A stretch of DNA of 64,000 bases from Leptodactylus fallax (Eukaryota > Chordata > Amphibia > Anura > Leptodactylidae). The notes beneath the pieces are model-generated. The model saw only the letters and a program-made list of their open reading frames with translations. It made no database searches and had not been told where the DNA came from. Positions 46,351 to 58,367 of this stretch are shown here, in pieces. The position numbers were made by a program, and so were the translations under genes. Each line of letters opens with the position of its first letter. Position 1 is the first letter of the stretch. The stretch is from positions 1,234,501 to 1,298,500 of the forward strand of contig CAMRHE010000055.1 in the NCBI GenBank assembly GCA_947044405.1, written 5' to 3'.

Positions 46351-48373
46351 AATCGATTTAGCTTTTCAAAGTACATAGTAGAAAGAACAATTAGCATGAA
46401 GAGTGAGTACTACTTTGTTGCCACATTTTCTATAAAATCAGTCTTTTTGCTATTCATTTCATAACTTGTGTATTTTATGGAAAATAACTTTGCTTAACAA
46501 ACGAGGCACCAGAGATTTAGTCAATTTAGTTCTGCACCATGTGAATCCTCGCATATACATATAAAGAAAGTTAAAAATCTTAGCAATATAAACCGTTCTC
46601 TAGTAACAATCCCAAAGGAAGACATTTTGTACACATTGAAGGCATCAGGGAGGGGAGAGATGAAATTTTGACAATGTAACCCCCCTAGTGCTCCAGTTGT
46701 TTGTTTGAACATGGAACTGTTGATGTTCTTTTAATCTGTCTGACCGGAGGTGAAGGGATGCCAGAACAAAGTACATGGAAATTATTTGAAGTGGAAGAGA
46801 AAGGAACTGAAGAAAAAAAAAAAAAATGCATCGTAGTGGAAATCTTACAAAATATATAAAATAAAAAAAATCCTATCCATACTGATATATCACAATCCTG
46901 AGCAATGTATTGTTATGCCAGTGATGGGAGTCATTTTTCCAGCATAGACCTGCAACAAAAACCACCCCAGGTTAGCTTTTTTTTTTTGCACTTTGTGTAT
47001 CTATTAAATTTTAATGGAAAATGTAAAAAAAAATAAAAATTATATTATTAGGACAGTTTTTTTTTAATGTGCATGACATTACACAACAGGGTAGGAGGTT
47101 CAAATAGTGTAGACAAAAATGGTGCTTTTACCAGATGTCTCATACTGTTCACTTTTTAGCACCTTGTCTCTTATATCCATAAACTGGCAATGACTGGCAC
47201 TGGGACGCCATGACATGACTAACGCATCCCACCACAAAGGGCCTACCATATGTTATATAGGCCCCTAAACATAGGTCACATAGATAGTACATTACTTTAT
47301 TCACTGCCCTCTTCATCAATAGTAGGACTATTAAAGCCACAAGCCCTAATGAATTCAAGGGGTTGCCCAGCGCAAAATGATGTACAAGACCTTTTGGGTT
47401 CCAAGACCCCAGTCCCCTGCTGGTCCTTACTGCCAATCATTAATATAGCAGGTCAGTGATTGGCTGCAGTGGTCACATGTCTATGTATTGGGATGTAATT
47501 GATTGGCCACAAACCAAAGATCAGTGGGGAACCCGGAAGCATCAGTAGGGGATTACTGAGGTATGACTATTTGTTTTGTAGATCATTCCAAGCTGCTTTA
47601 AAAATTGTCTGAAAAGTTTTTGAAAAAAATTACAATGTCTATTCTTACACAGGTGAATCTCTGATGTCTTGTTAGATTTCTTCAACTCTTTCACCTTGAC
47701 ATCTCAGATATTTACTAATTCTCTTTAGCAATTTCTATTTTGTAGCAAATTAATCCCATCCTGTTGCCAACATAGTTTCTGCTGTGTCGCCGTCTTGCGC
47801 TTGTTTGTTTTTCGCTGCCTGAAAATTTGAAAAAGCAGTGGTCCATGATGGCGGTGACGGTAATCCTCTTGTATTGCTTTTTAATTAGGAAAATGCATAA
47901 TTTGTACGGGGGAGTGTGCCAGTTCATTTCATAGTGTAAAGATGGCAGGACCTTTTCCAAGGTGATAATTTTTTTTAAATGTCAATGCAACAACCTTGTA
48001 AACAAAAATGGTTACTTACAGATCATTTACTCAATACATCCTTAAAGGAGATGTCCAGGTTCATAAAAATGGTAAAGACCAAATACGTCCTGTAACTTTA
48101 TCCTACCTGGGAAATCTTCTGTGAGTGTAATGGACTGAACTCACAGCTGAGATATTCAACTGCACTGACACATTGTAACAAATCAGGAGAAGGATTTGTG
48201 CTGCTACTATGTATTCTCAATACTTGTGCTATGCACAATTGTAGCCAACTCTCAGCTGTGAGAAGAAGCAGGTCTAAACTAACTTTAAGACTCCTATGGT
48301 CTTGTTCATGGACAGTAAACAGAACTTTTGAAAATGGTGAGGAACTAAGAAACAAAGTATAGTACAATTTAAT
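46351..48373. other. Unassigned noncoding sequence
   Basis: A-rich tracts at 46810-46830 and 47025-47040. A MITE-like word ttaaaggagatgtccaggtt at 48041 has no partner found. No gene or RNA recognised. Confidence 0.35.
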
Positions 48374-48790
48374 TTCACGAGGACCCATCACCATCTCCAC
48401 TGACTCCAACTCTTTGTATCTCTCAATAGGCGCAGCTCCACTAATTCCAGCGCAGTTGGAATTTCTCTAGCCCTTACCATTCCTGCGCAATCAGTGCTGT
48501 TCACACAAAATATGCAAATTAGGCTGTCAGGTGGGCAGTCCTGAGCTGGAGCAGATGGACAGGGACCGCCCACTTCACACTGGGTGCTGAAAGTAACTGC
48601 ACTGATTGCTCAGAAATGGTGAGGGCTAGAGGAAAAAAATTCTAATGCACCAGAATCAGTGGAGGGGAAGCAGGGGCATAAATAGCATGTCAAATGTTTG
48701 CCTTGGGGCCCAGCCATTCCTAGTTACGCCACTGAGGGGGAAGCTATTGAGGGATGCAAAAAGTTCGTGATGGTTAAATGTCCTCTTTAA
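48374..48790. mobile_element. MITE 'AGAGGACCTTTCACCACC', copy 4
   Basis: Left cacgaggacccatcaccatc, interior agcgcagttggaatttctct opposed by tctaatgcaccagaatcagt, right gatggttaaatgtcctcttt with TTAA at 48787-48790. The left TTAA is degraded. A short extra segment near 48660-48730 (ggcataaatagcatgtc, tagttacgccactgag) looks like a further small insertion. Confidence 0.65.
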
Positions 48791-49459
48791 GACTAAGTTT
48801 GGCTGCAGCGGAAATTCAGCAGAAAATGCTTTGAAAAACGCAGCATGTCAATTTTACCTGCAGAAACGCTCGCATTTTCCCAATAAATGTTTATGGAAAA
48901 AGCACAGCTGCGGTTCACTACATGAAGTCTTAGCCTAAAGGAGTTTCTGGGACTTTAGGATAGGTCATGAATATCTGTGGAAATCTGATATAACATCCTA
49001 TAGCCATGTGATTCTTTCGTTTCATAGCACCTCATGTTTAATTTTCTAAAGCCATGAAAAATAAATATGTGCACCTCAGTACGAAATAAGCACTTAGAGT
49101 ATGGGCCCATATCAGTCTACGAGGGGCCCCACCAATCAGCTGTTTGAAGAGGCTAGAACTTCTTCAGTACTTACCAAGCACAGCACCTTTCATTTGTTTA
49201 GTGTCTGTGCTTGGTATTGCAGCTCAGCCCAATCTCTTGAGTAGGACTGAGAAGCCATCAGGCCATGTGACCAATGAATGTGATGTCACATGGCCTGTGA
49301 AATGTTAGTGGCACTTAGAGAGCACCACTGAAGCTTCATACAGCTGATCCATGGGGGGTACCAGGTGTAGGACCCCTAAGAACCTTTAATTGATGACCTA
49401 TCCTAATGAAGGGTCATCAATTAAGTGTCGCAAAACCCATTAATATCCATTTGCAGAAC
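48791..49459. repeat. MITE-type repeat fragments
   Basis: ctaaaggagtttctgggact with aggataggtcatgaatatct at 48935-48975, and the opposed gatgacctatcctaatgaagg at 49392-49412, are ends of the 'ggatAGGTCAtcaat' family; interior cagctcagcccaatctcttg at 49220. Exact ends are unclear. Confidence 0.45.
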
Positions 49460-49770
49460 ATATTGGGGCAGATTTATTATGCCTTTGGTGTACAAGGCAT
49501 AAAAATTCTAACTTTTTGCACAAAGTTATTTTGGGCAAAAAATTTGCGACTTTTTATTACGCTGCCCTCCCCACTTTCAAGAAACGGGGACAATGCAAGG
49601 GTGTGCAGGGGGTGCGACCATTGGCCCCACCAGATTTATCATGTATGCTAGAAATCTGGTGTAAAGGATATTACAAATCTACAGATAAGAGCTGGTGTAG
49701 ATTTCCGTGCGGGCACTTGGTTTGGTAGAGGGTTCCTTGTCATAAATGAGGCGTACCCTCCAACATCTCA
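49460..49770. repeat. Dispersed repeat 'ggggcagatttattatg'
   Basis: ttggggcagatttattatgc, aatttgcgactttttattac, ccaccagatttatcatgtat and tcataaatgaggcgtaccct define a dispersed family with relatives at 24960-25190 and 51020-51230. Inverted internal words (tttattatgcc and its opposite) hint at a palindromic element. Noncoding. Confidence 0.55.
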
Positions 49771-51019
49771 GGTGTTACGAAGGTTGGCGTTGACAGCACC
49801 ATTCTTCATCAACCTCCCCGCTTCTAGCTTTACAGGTATTCCTCCAAGACTTGTAACTAATCTTGGGCCAAGTATAGTTCTTCGCTACTCTTCATAGACA
49901 ATCCAAAGATCTTACCATCCATTTAGTTTCTATAACCACTGCTGACATCTATAGCCATATTCATTTCCACAAGCCATAAACAATGCGAAAACTGCCTCAA
50001 ATTATGGCTTAACTTGTCATGTCTGTAATTATAAAGATAATTAGCCTTCTCCAAGATGCATGGCGGAACTGGAGGGCATTGACAGTCTAACACAGTCATC
50101 AGGCGATTCTGCAGTCTTCTTGCTCCCGTCATCGTCTCCGGCTCCCATGTGCCGCATGGCCATGAATTCAAAATCATTTCTGAAAACAATTTCTATCCCC
50201 GAGCTCCCTTTTCTAGAAAATGAGGCTTAAGTAACCTGAATAGAATAATGTAATGCTGGAATCCTCATTGCGGTTGCATGACACAATTATAATTTTAATG
50301 TTTAACAAGGTTTCATCTGCTAATGAGTAGCGATCCGCCGCGCCATTCCCAGATACTATGTATTTTGTAGCCTTGTTTGTTGTGTCTTCAGAATGGAGAA
50401 GTAAGCGATTTCGGTTGATGGGGACATAAGGGAAAAGGGATTCATTTGCGGGAATGTAGACAATTATGGTTAATGGGAGATGCGAAGCATTGAAGATGTA
50501 CCTTTTAACATTCTCATTGAAATTCAGAGCTAAAATGCTTCTCTTGCCATATAGATTAAACCGCACTCCGGCTCGCCCTGCACTTTGTGGCTGACTGCTG
50601 CGGAATTATGTATGGACCTTATATCGCACTGTATCAAGGCATTCAATTTGTTGGCCTTTCCAGATGCACACGAGAGCAGGAGCCTTGTTTTCAATTAGAA
50701 ATTCATTGGAAACAAAATATTCTCTTTATGTGACTTTTACCGTCTCTAGTTTATCTTACCTATTAGAGAAAATAATTACATGGATATTAGCCCTGAGTAA
50801 AAGGACAAAGCGTGACGAATGGCGGTGAACAATATTGTAGAATGTACATATTATATAGGCTTTATTGGGATGGTTATTGTAATTTTATTTATTGTTTGCG
50901 ATTTTTTTAAATTTGCTTTTATTATTTTTTATTTATTTATATGGAGAACCTATTAGGGAATTGCGAATGAATAGATAATTCAGGATCCTTATTGGTTAGC
51001 AGGGAACAAAGAGAGGAAG
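49771..51019. other. AT-rich single-copy-looking DNA, possible regulatory
   Basis: 50200-50830 shows no repeat and no domain-bearing frame. The 117-residue minus frame at 50213-50566 matches nothing I know. It is a weak candidate for conserved noncoding sequence. 50880-50945 is a low-complexity T-rich stretch. Confidence 0.25.
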
Positions 51020-51230
51020 GTTTATCATGCCTTATAGGCTAGCTTTCTGGCGTACAAGGAAAGAAAATGTAGAAAAGGTTTTTTTTGCAAAAATGTGACT
51101 TTTTGCACTTTTGTGCCACTTTCCTGAAAGATGGCATGGTCAGATTAATGATACTTTACGCCTGTTCACTTCAGTGTATCCTCGTAATTGAGGCATACCC
51201 TCCTTCGTAAATGTGTCCCAAAGAGTGTCT
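51020..51230. repeat. Dispersed repeat 'tttatcatgccttat', partial
   Basis: aggtttatcatgccttatag, aaaatgtgactttttgcact and tgaggcataccctccttcgt relate to 49460-49770. Confidence 0.5.
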
Positions 51231-51677
51231 TATGGCACGAGTAGTCAATAACCCTTGTGGGACAGGGTAATTACATAAAAAGCAACTATATTGCCCAAAA
51301 ACATACAAATCAATACCAAATTTAAACCACATCTAATTCAGCTAAAGTTTTGCTGTTGGTGTAATAAAAGTTATGGTCTATTAGTCAGTGAATCTTTAGT
51401 TCTGTTAGGTGTGGTGTAAATTGGGTATTGATTTGCCTGTTTTGGAGCAATATAGTTTGTTTCGCCCTTGAAGACCCAGCTTATCTAAACCGTGCACAAA
51501 TAGCATATTGGTTTCAATGGACACACTGTAGTTCATCATTTCCCCTGTGGTGGCACTGCAGAGGAATTTAACACCTGGGTTTCTATATAGATTATAGTCG
51601 ATTGTTGAGGGACCCTCCAATAAGATTGAGCTCATTGTCATTAAACATATATGACTTGTCCAAAGTGGACAAACCCA
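51231..51677. other. Unassigned noncoding sequence
   Basis: No structure recognised. Confidence 0.4.
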
Positions 51678-51893
51678 TTAAAGGGATTGTCTGGAATTGT
51701 GATCTCAATTGTTGCAGACTAAATTTCTTACCAAACACAGCCCCATAAATAGTATAGTGGTTGTACTTGGTAATGCAGCTCATATGAATGGGACTGAGAC
51801 ACAGCATGGCCATGTGATCAATGGACGTGATGTCACTGGTTGGAGTGGAGTGTAAGTAGGGCTCAATATCACAGTCCCAGACAATCCCTTTAA
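51678..51893. mobile_element. Short TTAA MITE with clean ends
   Basis: TTAAAGGGATTGTCTGG and CCAGACAATCCCTTTAA are near-perfect inverted termini, with TTAA at both ends. 216 bp, noncoding. Interior ataatgcagctcatatgaat-like sequence (gtaatgcagctcatatgaat) is shared with 42130. Confidence 0.8.
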
Positions 51894-52828
51894 TAACATA
51901 CGTGAAAGTGAACGTTATCAAGGTTGCTCAGTTTGTTTTTAATTCCTAAAGACAAAAGTAAAATACTAAAAATAATCATTTATAGTGATCTGGTAAATCT
52001 CTCACTATTACAGCTCCACTAACTTGCTGGTTCAAGCCACCCTTGTTGACTTAATGGTTTCAGCCAGGCATGGACACATGTGAAGGCCCCTGTGCAAAAC
52101 TCTCTGGTCCCCTTGTTTTCTAATATTTCAGAATATAGCATCCTCCTTATCTCTTTAACAATCCACTGGTAATCTTTAGCCATGAATTTCATTGGCTGAG
52201 ATATTAACCCGCAATCTAAGACAGTACAAGGCAGCGTTAAAATGATGATAGGGCCCCCCTGACTAACAGGGCCATCGTGCAGCTGCACACATAGCACAAC
52301 TGGGAAAAGTTTATCCCTCAACCCTTACATAACTGTAGTGTTAGATATATACCACTAAATCTATGAATTAAATTATAGACATTTCATATATGTATCTGTC
52401 CTTCAACTAAAGCCATAATATAATGGGAATTACCTTCCAAAGGATCCCCCAGAGCTAGTAAAGGGAACATAGATTCTTTAGTAGAGTTTCAAGTACAGAG
52501 CTCATAGTGGGATTTTCTCCAGTTATTTATGGCTAGGTCACATGAATATACTGCATGTCTTACAGGGATCCTACTTCATGAAGGGGAGATAATTAGATAC
52601 ACAGTATTTGTGGCAGCCCGATGATAGAAATCTCATATGGGAGCTTTGTCTTTGTTTTTTACCTATTCTCCCCAAATGGGTTTTGTCCTCTAAAGTTGAG
52701 TCAGGTGGAGCATTTCATAACTGCAGACAGGATGCCAGCCCCGGGACAAGAGGCTAGTATCAGTAAAACCACTCCCTAGCAGCTCTGATACAGTGCTGGC
52801 CCAGTGGTGGTATGTTAATACTTCAAAT
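51894..52828. other. Unassigned noncoding sequence
   Basis: No element ends or coding domains. The 100-residue minus frame at 52019-52321 has no recognisable domain. Confidence 0.35.
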
Positions 52829-53362
52829 TAGAGATGAGCGAACCTCTCAGGATGTGTTTCATTTCAGGTCCAAGATCCATTTCAGGTAGAACAAATGTGG
52901 TACAAACCACACCTTAAAATGGCTTAAAACATAGTGTATAACACCTAGGACTCCTAGGAACCTACCTACAAAGCATAGTGTAGAATATTCTTAGGGCTCC
53001 AAGGAACCCATCTATCCAATATCTAGCTCTCTATGGCAAACACAGCCGAAGTTATGTCAAAGGTAAAGTGACATTCTGGATCTATTCAGACCCTAGAATA
53101 AAATAGATGGAGGCCCAGGAAGGTGTAAAATTAAAAAGAAAAAAAAAAAAAGATATCTCTCTATCTCTCTCTCATCACCTGCCGTTAGCTCTTTTGGGCC
53201 TACTTGCGGTTTCTGACACTTTCTCCACCTCCTCGGTGACATCTAGTGCTCTCCAGTGAAGTCACGTGCCCAGGGTCACCGTTGAGGTCTGTAATTGGGT
53301 CTCAGCAGTGACATGGACATGCTGAGCCCAAATGAAACAACAGAAGGTGAGTATTTTTTTAT

Positions 53363-53416
<54 letters not shown>

Positions 53417-53480
53417 CACCTCTCCCTGAAGAGACCCCAGAGTATAGTGTGGTGGCCATTTTAGTTGGTTTAGATAAAAA
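52829..53480. mobile_element. hAT-like nonautonomous element, right end lost
   Basis: The left end is the canonical TAGAGATGAGCGAACC. The interior tcacctgccgttagctcttttg, agtcacgtgcccagggtcac, gaggtctgtaattgggtctc and tgaagagaccccagagtata match the copies at 14234 and 11460. A (TA)n tract lies inside at 53368-53412. The right terminus has decayed. Confidence 0.65.
53368..53412. repeat. (TA)n microsatellite
   Basis: About 22 TA units, preceded by a T-rich run. It lies inside the hAT-like element. Confidence 0.95.
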
Positions 53481-54189
53481 TAAAAAATAAAATATTAAGA
53501 GACTGCATGGCTAAGCCAACACTTTGGATGCCTTCTCAGGATCAGTAAGTGTCCTCCAGATAAAGCACCACTGATCAAAAGATGACGGCATATCTGAGAT
53601 GTTATCACTCTATTCTGACCTCCACCATTGCTATTGTTCTACATTGGTACAGAAGAGTGATTGAGGCCATCAGATCTTCAAGAAGAACATGCTCTAATTT
53701 CCTGTCTGCATGTATTATAAAGTCGTTCCCCCGTCACACTTTTATCATAGTCCCTTTCATCTGCTGCAAAGTGAATTCCCGTTAAATAACCATCCAGACT
53801 TTGAAGATGTTCCATTTATGGTCTGAGGAACATCACATGAAAGCTTGATGAAGGCATACATTGCATATACAAAATATCAAAGGAGCCTAAGTAATTACTT
53901 AAGCCTTTGCTTATATTTGTAGAAAGGAGGGAGATTTTTAATTTTAATTAATTTGTAGGCATCATTTAACAATTAATGTTTTTCATGCAGAAATTGGACA
54001 TTTAGTTTTATCAATATTTTTTGGTAGCGTGCACACAAATACGACCTACTGTAGTTTGATGGTTTTGATGTGTATTAAAAACAGCCTTATAATCTTAGTA
54101 TTAATCTAGAATAAAGTCAACTGTTTAGAAGCTAATCCTACTTTAGTGTTCATGTGTAGCAGACCTGCATGTGTTTAACTTTTTGGCCC
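53481..54189. other. Unassigned noncoding sequence
   Basis: No structure that could be assigned. ggtctgaggaacatcacatg at 53820 superficially resembles a ribozyme-like core but lacks CUGAUGA. Confidence 0.35.
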
Positions 54190-54760
54190 TAGGATCTTCA
54201 TCCCACAAATAAGCCCTCATATGGCTAAGCTGATGGAGAAATCAGAGTTGTAGCTCTCAAAATATGGCAATGCATAACAATAAATTCTTGGAATCCTTAA
54301 AGAGGACCTTTCACCACCTGCACCAACTCCAATCCATCCACTGATTCCTGCCCAGTTGGAATTTTTCCTCTAGCCCCCACCGTTCCTGAGCAATTAGCAC
54401 AGTTAGTTTGTGCACCCAAAATTCTAGTTAGGCTCTGTGTCAGGTGGGCGGTCTTGGGCTAGAGCAGATAGGGACCGCCTGCTGAAAATTGAATTTATTG
54501 CTCAGGAATGGTGGCAGCTAGAGAAAAAAAAAAATTCCAACTGCACTGGAATCAACGGAGCTGCACCTATGGAAGGATGAAGATGATGAAAGGTCCTCTT
54601 TTAAATCACAGGAATTTATTGTTTTACATCGCCACATTTTGAGAGCTACAACTCTAATTTCTCCATTAGCTTAGCCATTTGAGAGCTTGTTTTTTTATGG
54701 GATGAGTGATATTTTTAACTGGACCCATTTTTGGGTACAAAAAACACCCCATTGTTTAAC
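54190..54760. repeat. Palindromic repeat with a MITE at its apex
   Basis: The left arm (ggctaagctgatggagaaat, cagagttgtagctctcaaaa, aacaataaattcttg; 54220-54290) and right arm (aatttattgttttacatcgc, ttttgagagctacaactcta, atttctccattagcttagcc; 54612-54680) are inverted copies. The TTAA MITE at 54297-54604 sits exactly between them. The right arm's 'catcgccacattttgagag' ends resemble 59975-60090. Confidence 0.8.
54297..54604. mobile_element. MITE 'AGAGGACCTTTCACCACC', copy 5
   Basis: TTAA at 54297-54300 and 54601-54604; taaagaggacctttcaccac is mirrored by gatgatgaaaggtcctcttt. Interior cctgcccagttggaattttt is opposed by aaaattccaactgcactgga. 308 bp, noncoding. Confidence 0.85.
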
Positions 54761-55150
54761 TTATTAAAGGAGCACTCCAGTGATTTTTTTTTAGTCATTA
54801 TTTACCTATTCCCACTATATATATATATATATAAACTCAGCCTGTATTACCTTAGTTATTCCTCTCGCTCTGATCTGAAAATGTACAGGAGTTAATGCAT
54901 AGGTTCCTGACTTCCTGTATGATGAACTATTCCATACGAGGTGTCTACAGGGGGAGACAAACTTCTGTCACTAACAATGATTGCCAAAACTTGCAAGATT
55001 TATTTAATGAATATTTGAGTTGAGTTTCGACCTGCAAGTGTTGGTTCCAAACCAAAGACTCTGGGGTCTCTTTACACAAGGGCATGCCAATCATCTTATT
55101 GTCAGGAGACCCTTCTAACAAAACTTGCCTTTCTAATGTTGACAGCTCTT
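54761..55150. other. Unassigned; one MITE-like end
   Basis: ttattaaaggagcactccag at 54763 is a typical TTAA-MITE left end, but no partner was found. A short (TA) run lies at 54817-54834. Confidence 0.4.
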
Positions 55151-55517
55151 TTAAAGAGGACCTTTAACGTCCTCATCGATGTGTGGTATTATATACTGCT
55201 AGAAAGCCGTCAGTGTGCTGAATTCAGTGCACTGTTGGCTTTGCCTGGTATGTGTCCGGGTGCTGGAGATAGTTTTGGCACCAATATGTCTCCATTGTCT
55301 GAAGGACGGGCCTTAAAGCTCAGCGTCATCGCTCCCCCCGACAGAACTCTTCCATAAACTTGATGCTGAGCTGTAAGTCTTGCCGTTCTGACAGCGGAGA
55401 AATATTGGTGCAGAAATTAACGGCACCGATATCTCTAACACTGGGGAACAAACCAGGAAAGCTTTCTAGTGGTATATAATACCACACTTCGACAAGGACA
55501 TGAAAGGTCCTCTTTAA
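55151..55517. mobile_element. Palindromic TTAA MITE 'CTTTCACGTCCTCATG', copy 2
   Basis: TTAA at 55151-55154 and 55514-55517. taaagaggacctttaacgtc, tgctagaaagccgtcagtgt and agtgcactgttggctttgcc parallel 38077-38577; the right end aaggacatgaaaggtcctct mirrors the left. Noncoding. Confidence 0.8.
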
Positions 55518-57100
55518 CGTGGTTTTCTGAACCCCAATTGGGGATACAAGACTGGATTCTGCATAGATCAACTCATTTGGCTCTATCCTAGTTCCTGAAG
55601 CTACTTCATAGGCTGAGGTCCTAAGTAGATCTGCTCCTGTTCAAGCAATAGTCATAGAAGCACAGTACTGGCATTACCACTATATAGTGGACAGGGCTGC
55701 AGCTCTGTGCCTATTACTTGAATAGGAGTAGACTGCTTCCGACCCTGTCCACAGCAGTAGCTCCTGGCGTCAACTGATCTGTGTTGAGTCCTCATGTCAG
55801 ACCCCCACTGATCAGATACTATTGATCTATCCTCTGATGAGGTCATCAGTATAAAAAAAAAAAAAAAAGGAACCCTCAGGCTGGAAAACCCTTTTAATTT
55901 TAGCCATGACTTCCTACTGTTCTATGTTCTTGCCATTTCCCAGTAACGTCTCCATGCCACACTTGCTTCCGTAATGTTTACAGCACAAACAATGAACACA
56001 TTATCTACTCATAATATAAATGATATTTCTAAACCCTAAAATAAAATATTTGCCGGAGATAAGCTGGGATGTACCTACACACACAAACTAGGTTACGGGG
56101 TTGACTAGTTAAGTGTTTCATTCTGTTCATCACAGATAATTACCTTATCCCTCCATTTATATAGTCACAGTAAATTAAGTCAGAAAGGATTTGCCATTTT
56201 ATATGCAAATTGCCAAACAACCTCGGAGCCTGCTCGTGAGATATCCCACATCTGTAGTGTGCGCGGAGTAATCTCTCTACAGTGTAATGCTGCTACATTA
56301 CTTCCCTGCTTGCACATTACTGAAGAAATAAACGCCGTGGGGGTAAAAAGTTTAGAAATTAAATCATTTAATGGGACCACGTAATAAGGATAAGGTTTGG
56401 CTCGAATAGTTCCAAAAGTCTGAATTAGGCAATAACATCTTAAGAGGTTGACGTTTGAAGAATCAATTTTTTTGCCAATTTATTGTGCAAGATTAGACAT
56501 AACGTAACCAGCGTACGTACTAAATTTCTAAAAAGACCTTGGAAAGATCTTCACAGGCAATGATATCTCTACGTACAAAAATAATTTGGTGTTTTTCTTT
56601 AGTTCCTGATGGATGTCAAAGTTGGGCAAAATTTAGAACTTCAGAACAAACTTTAGAACACAGTTTTGAGAAAATGTGGGTGCAGTGTTGGACTGAGGTT
56701 CTTTGGACCCACCAGATAAAAAGATTAAAAACAAAGCTTTGACCATGGGTAAAAGGGAACTTTGAGCTTAATAAATCACAAAATCAAGATAAGACGGAAC
56801 ACAAGCACAACGTGTGACAAGTCTTGTGCCAAGACTTTGTGATTAAGATTTACAACAAACCCTTAGTCATCGCCAGATAAAATGGAGTTGAGACCCACAT
56901 TCCAACAACCCATAGAAAATAGACCATGGTACACTTCAAATGTGTGTTTCTTCTGCTGATCCATTATCGTGCTAGAGTCTGAGCCTACCAGAAGATCCTT
57001 TGGTATTCTGGTGGGCCAGGATGACACTATGTGGGTGGCAAGAAAGACACCTTGGCCAAAACAAGCCTAACTTTCCACTTGAAGTACAGCTGACCAGATT
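55518..57100. other. Unassigned; MITE fragments at the left
   Basis: 55640-55900 has gatctatcctctgatgaggt and ggctggaaaacccttttaat, which are MITE-end words of the 'ggatAGGTCAtcag' family. 56030-56480 is AT-rich with no repeat recognised. 56690-57030 has a loose inverted pair (ttctttggacccaccagata against atcctttggtattctggtgg). No gene. Confidence 0.35.
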
Positions 57101-57247
57101 ATGGCTGGTTTCATATGGTTGTAATACAGAGTATAATAGTCTTTTGTGGGTGACAAATCCCAAAAGTTTCAGGTTCGGAATAAGCCTGAAATTTTTGCAA
57201 AATCTGGTTCAAATCTGTTTTAATCTAAACCGGTTAACTCATCTCTA
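57101..57247. mobile_element. hAT-like element, right end only
   Basis: The end taaaccggttaactcatctcta is the inverted family terminus. caggttcggaataagcctga upstream matches the internal words at 14277. The left part is not recognisable. Confidence 0.55.
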
Positions 57248-57372
57248 GTTCTTAGCAATCCAATAGGAAGTATTTTTTGTACTAAGTTTCTTCACTGTGT
57301 GATATTACAGTTAAAGAACTTTAGGCATATTATTTAGCAAGCTATATTATGTGTCATGGATTTTACCTTTCA

Positions 57373-57745
57373 AGAGGAGCTGTTACCAGGACTGAAAAGC
57401 CCAGTGACAAATCATCTGATTGGCGCCATCACACTAAGCATTTTGGTGTTTTGTTTATCCAAATATGTTCAGCCATTCCAAACATTAAAGCCCTTTTATT
57501 GTTGTTTACTTGCCAAGTGGGCGGTAACCCTGGTTTCTCGAGAAGGGCGGTCTTTGTGTGCTGTATGTCTTGCAGTGTTACTGCACACTTTGCTAATCTT
57601 CTCTAATCTACATCAACACTAACAGGGCTTATATTTTTGGAATGGCTGAACAGATTTGAACAAACACCAAGATGCACAGGGTGACAGTGCTGATCAAAAG
57701 AGTTGAGTCATTGGCCTTCTCAGATCTGCTGACAGGTCCTCTAAG
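57373..57745. mobile_element. Palindromic MITE, copy 2
   Basis: Left caagaggagctgttaccagg, right tgctgacaggtcctctaag. The interior agcattttggtgttttgttt, tcagccattccaaacattaa and ttggaatggctgaacagatt match 19022-19411. Noncoding. Frames of 85-88 residues here are not genes. Confidence 0.7.
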
Positions 57746-57994
57746 TACTCTTATCTATAAGCTGATCACAGGATCTCCTGCTGATGGTCCCCCTATGATC
57801 ACCTATAACTTGTGGCATTAACTAGGAATAAGGGAAAAATTTCCCTGCAGTGCCACCACTGGAGAAATGAAATATTACACTATGTCCTTTGACCATCCAT
57901 GTACTCCAGATGAAGGCACTGTTAGTTGTAGCTTTCCATGCTGACTGATAGAATTCTCTGGTATTGGTCCCCAATCTAAAATATTGGAACTTTA
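57746..57994. repeat. MITE interior fragment
   Basis: tctataagctgatcacagga and tccctgcagtgccaccactg correspond to 2385-2475 in the MITE at 2340-2664. Its ends are not intact. Confidence 0.5.
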
Positions 57995-58367
57995 TTAAAA
58001 GAACCTGTCAGTTCGATTTGAGACACTAAACCACCAGCAGATCCTTATGGATTAGGAGTTTGGTGCCCACAAATATAATTTTTTTTTTTTTTTTTACCTA
58101 GAGATGAGTTTGATGAATCTCATCAAACTCATCTTTGGTGCTCCTGGCGCGGTTCTTCAGCTGGAACGAGCAGGGAACGTCCAACCTAGCTTCACTGCAT
58201 ATGCACCCAAGGTTCAGGACCACAGGGACTACAGCTGTGAACTGAGCATAATTTTTTTTTTTTTTTCTTTTTTCAATGCAGGTGACTTTACAACATACTA
58301 AACTCCTGGTCCAGAAGTACACGTGGGTGGTTTAGTGTCCCAAATGATCCTGACAGGTTCTCTTTAA
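57995..58367. mobile_element. TTAA MITE with clean termini
   Basis: TTAAAAGAACCTGTCAGTTC and the reversed right end TTAAAGAGAACCTGTCAGGA match, both continuing to gacactaaaccacc. TTAA at 57995-57998 and 58364-58367. A T run (58078-58095) and another (58251-58266) are inside. 373 bp, noncoding. Confidence 0.85.

Noticed and set aside
53813..53860. ctgaggaacatcacatgaaagc resembling a ribozyme-like core
   Set aside because: The core is CUGAGGA, not CUGAUGA, and no flanking stem forms.
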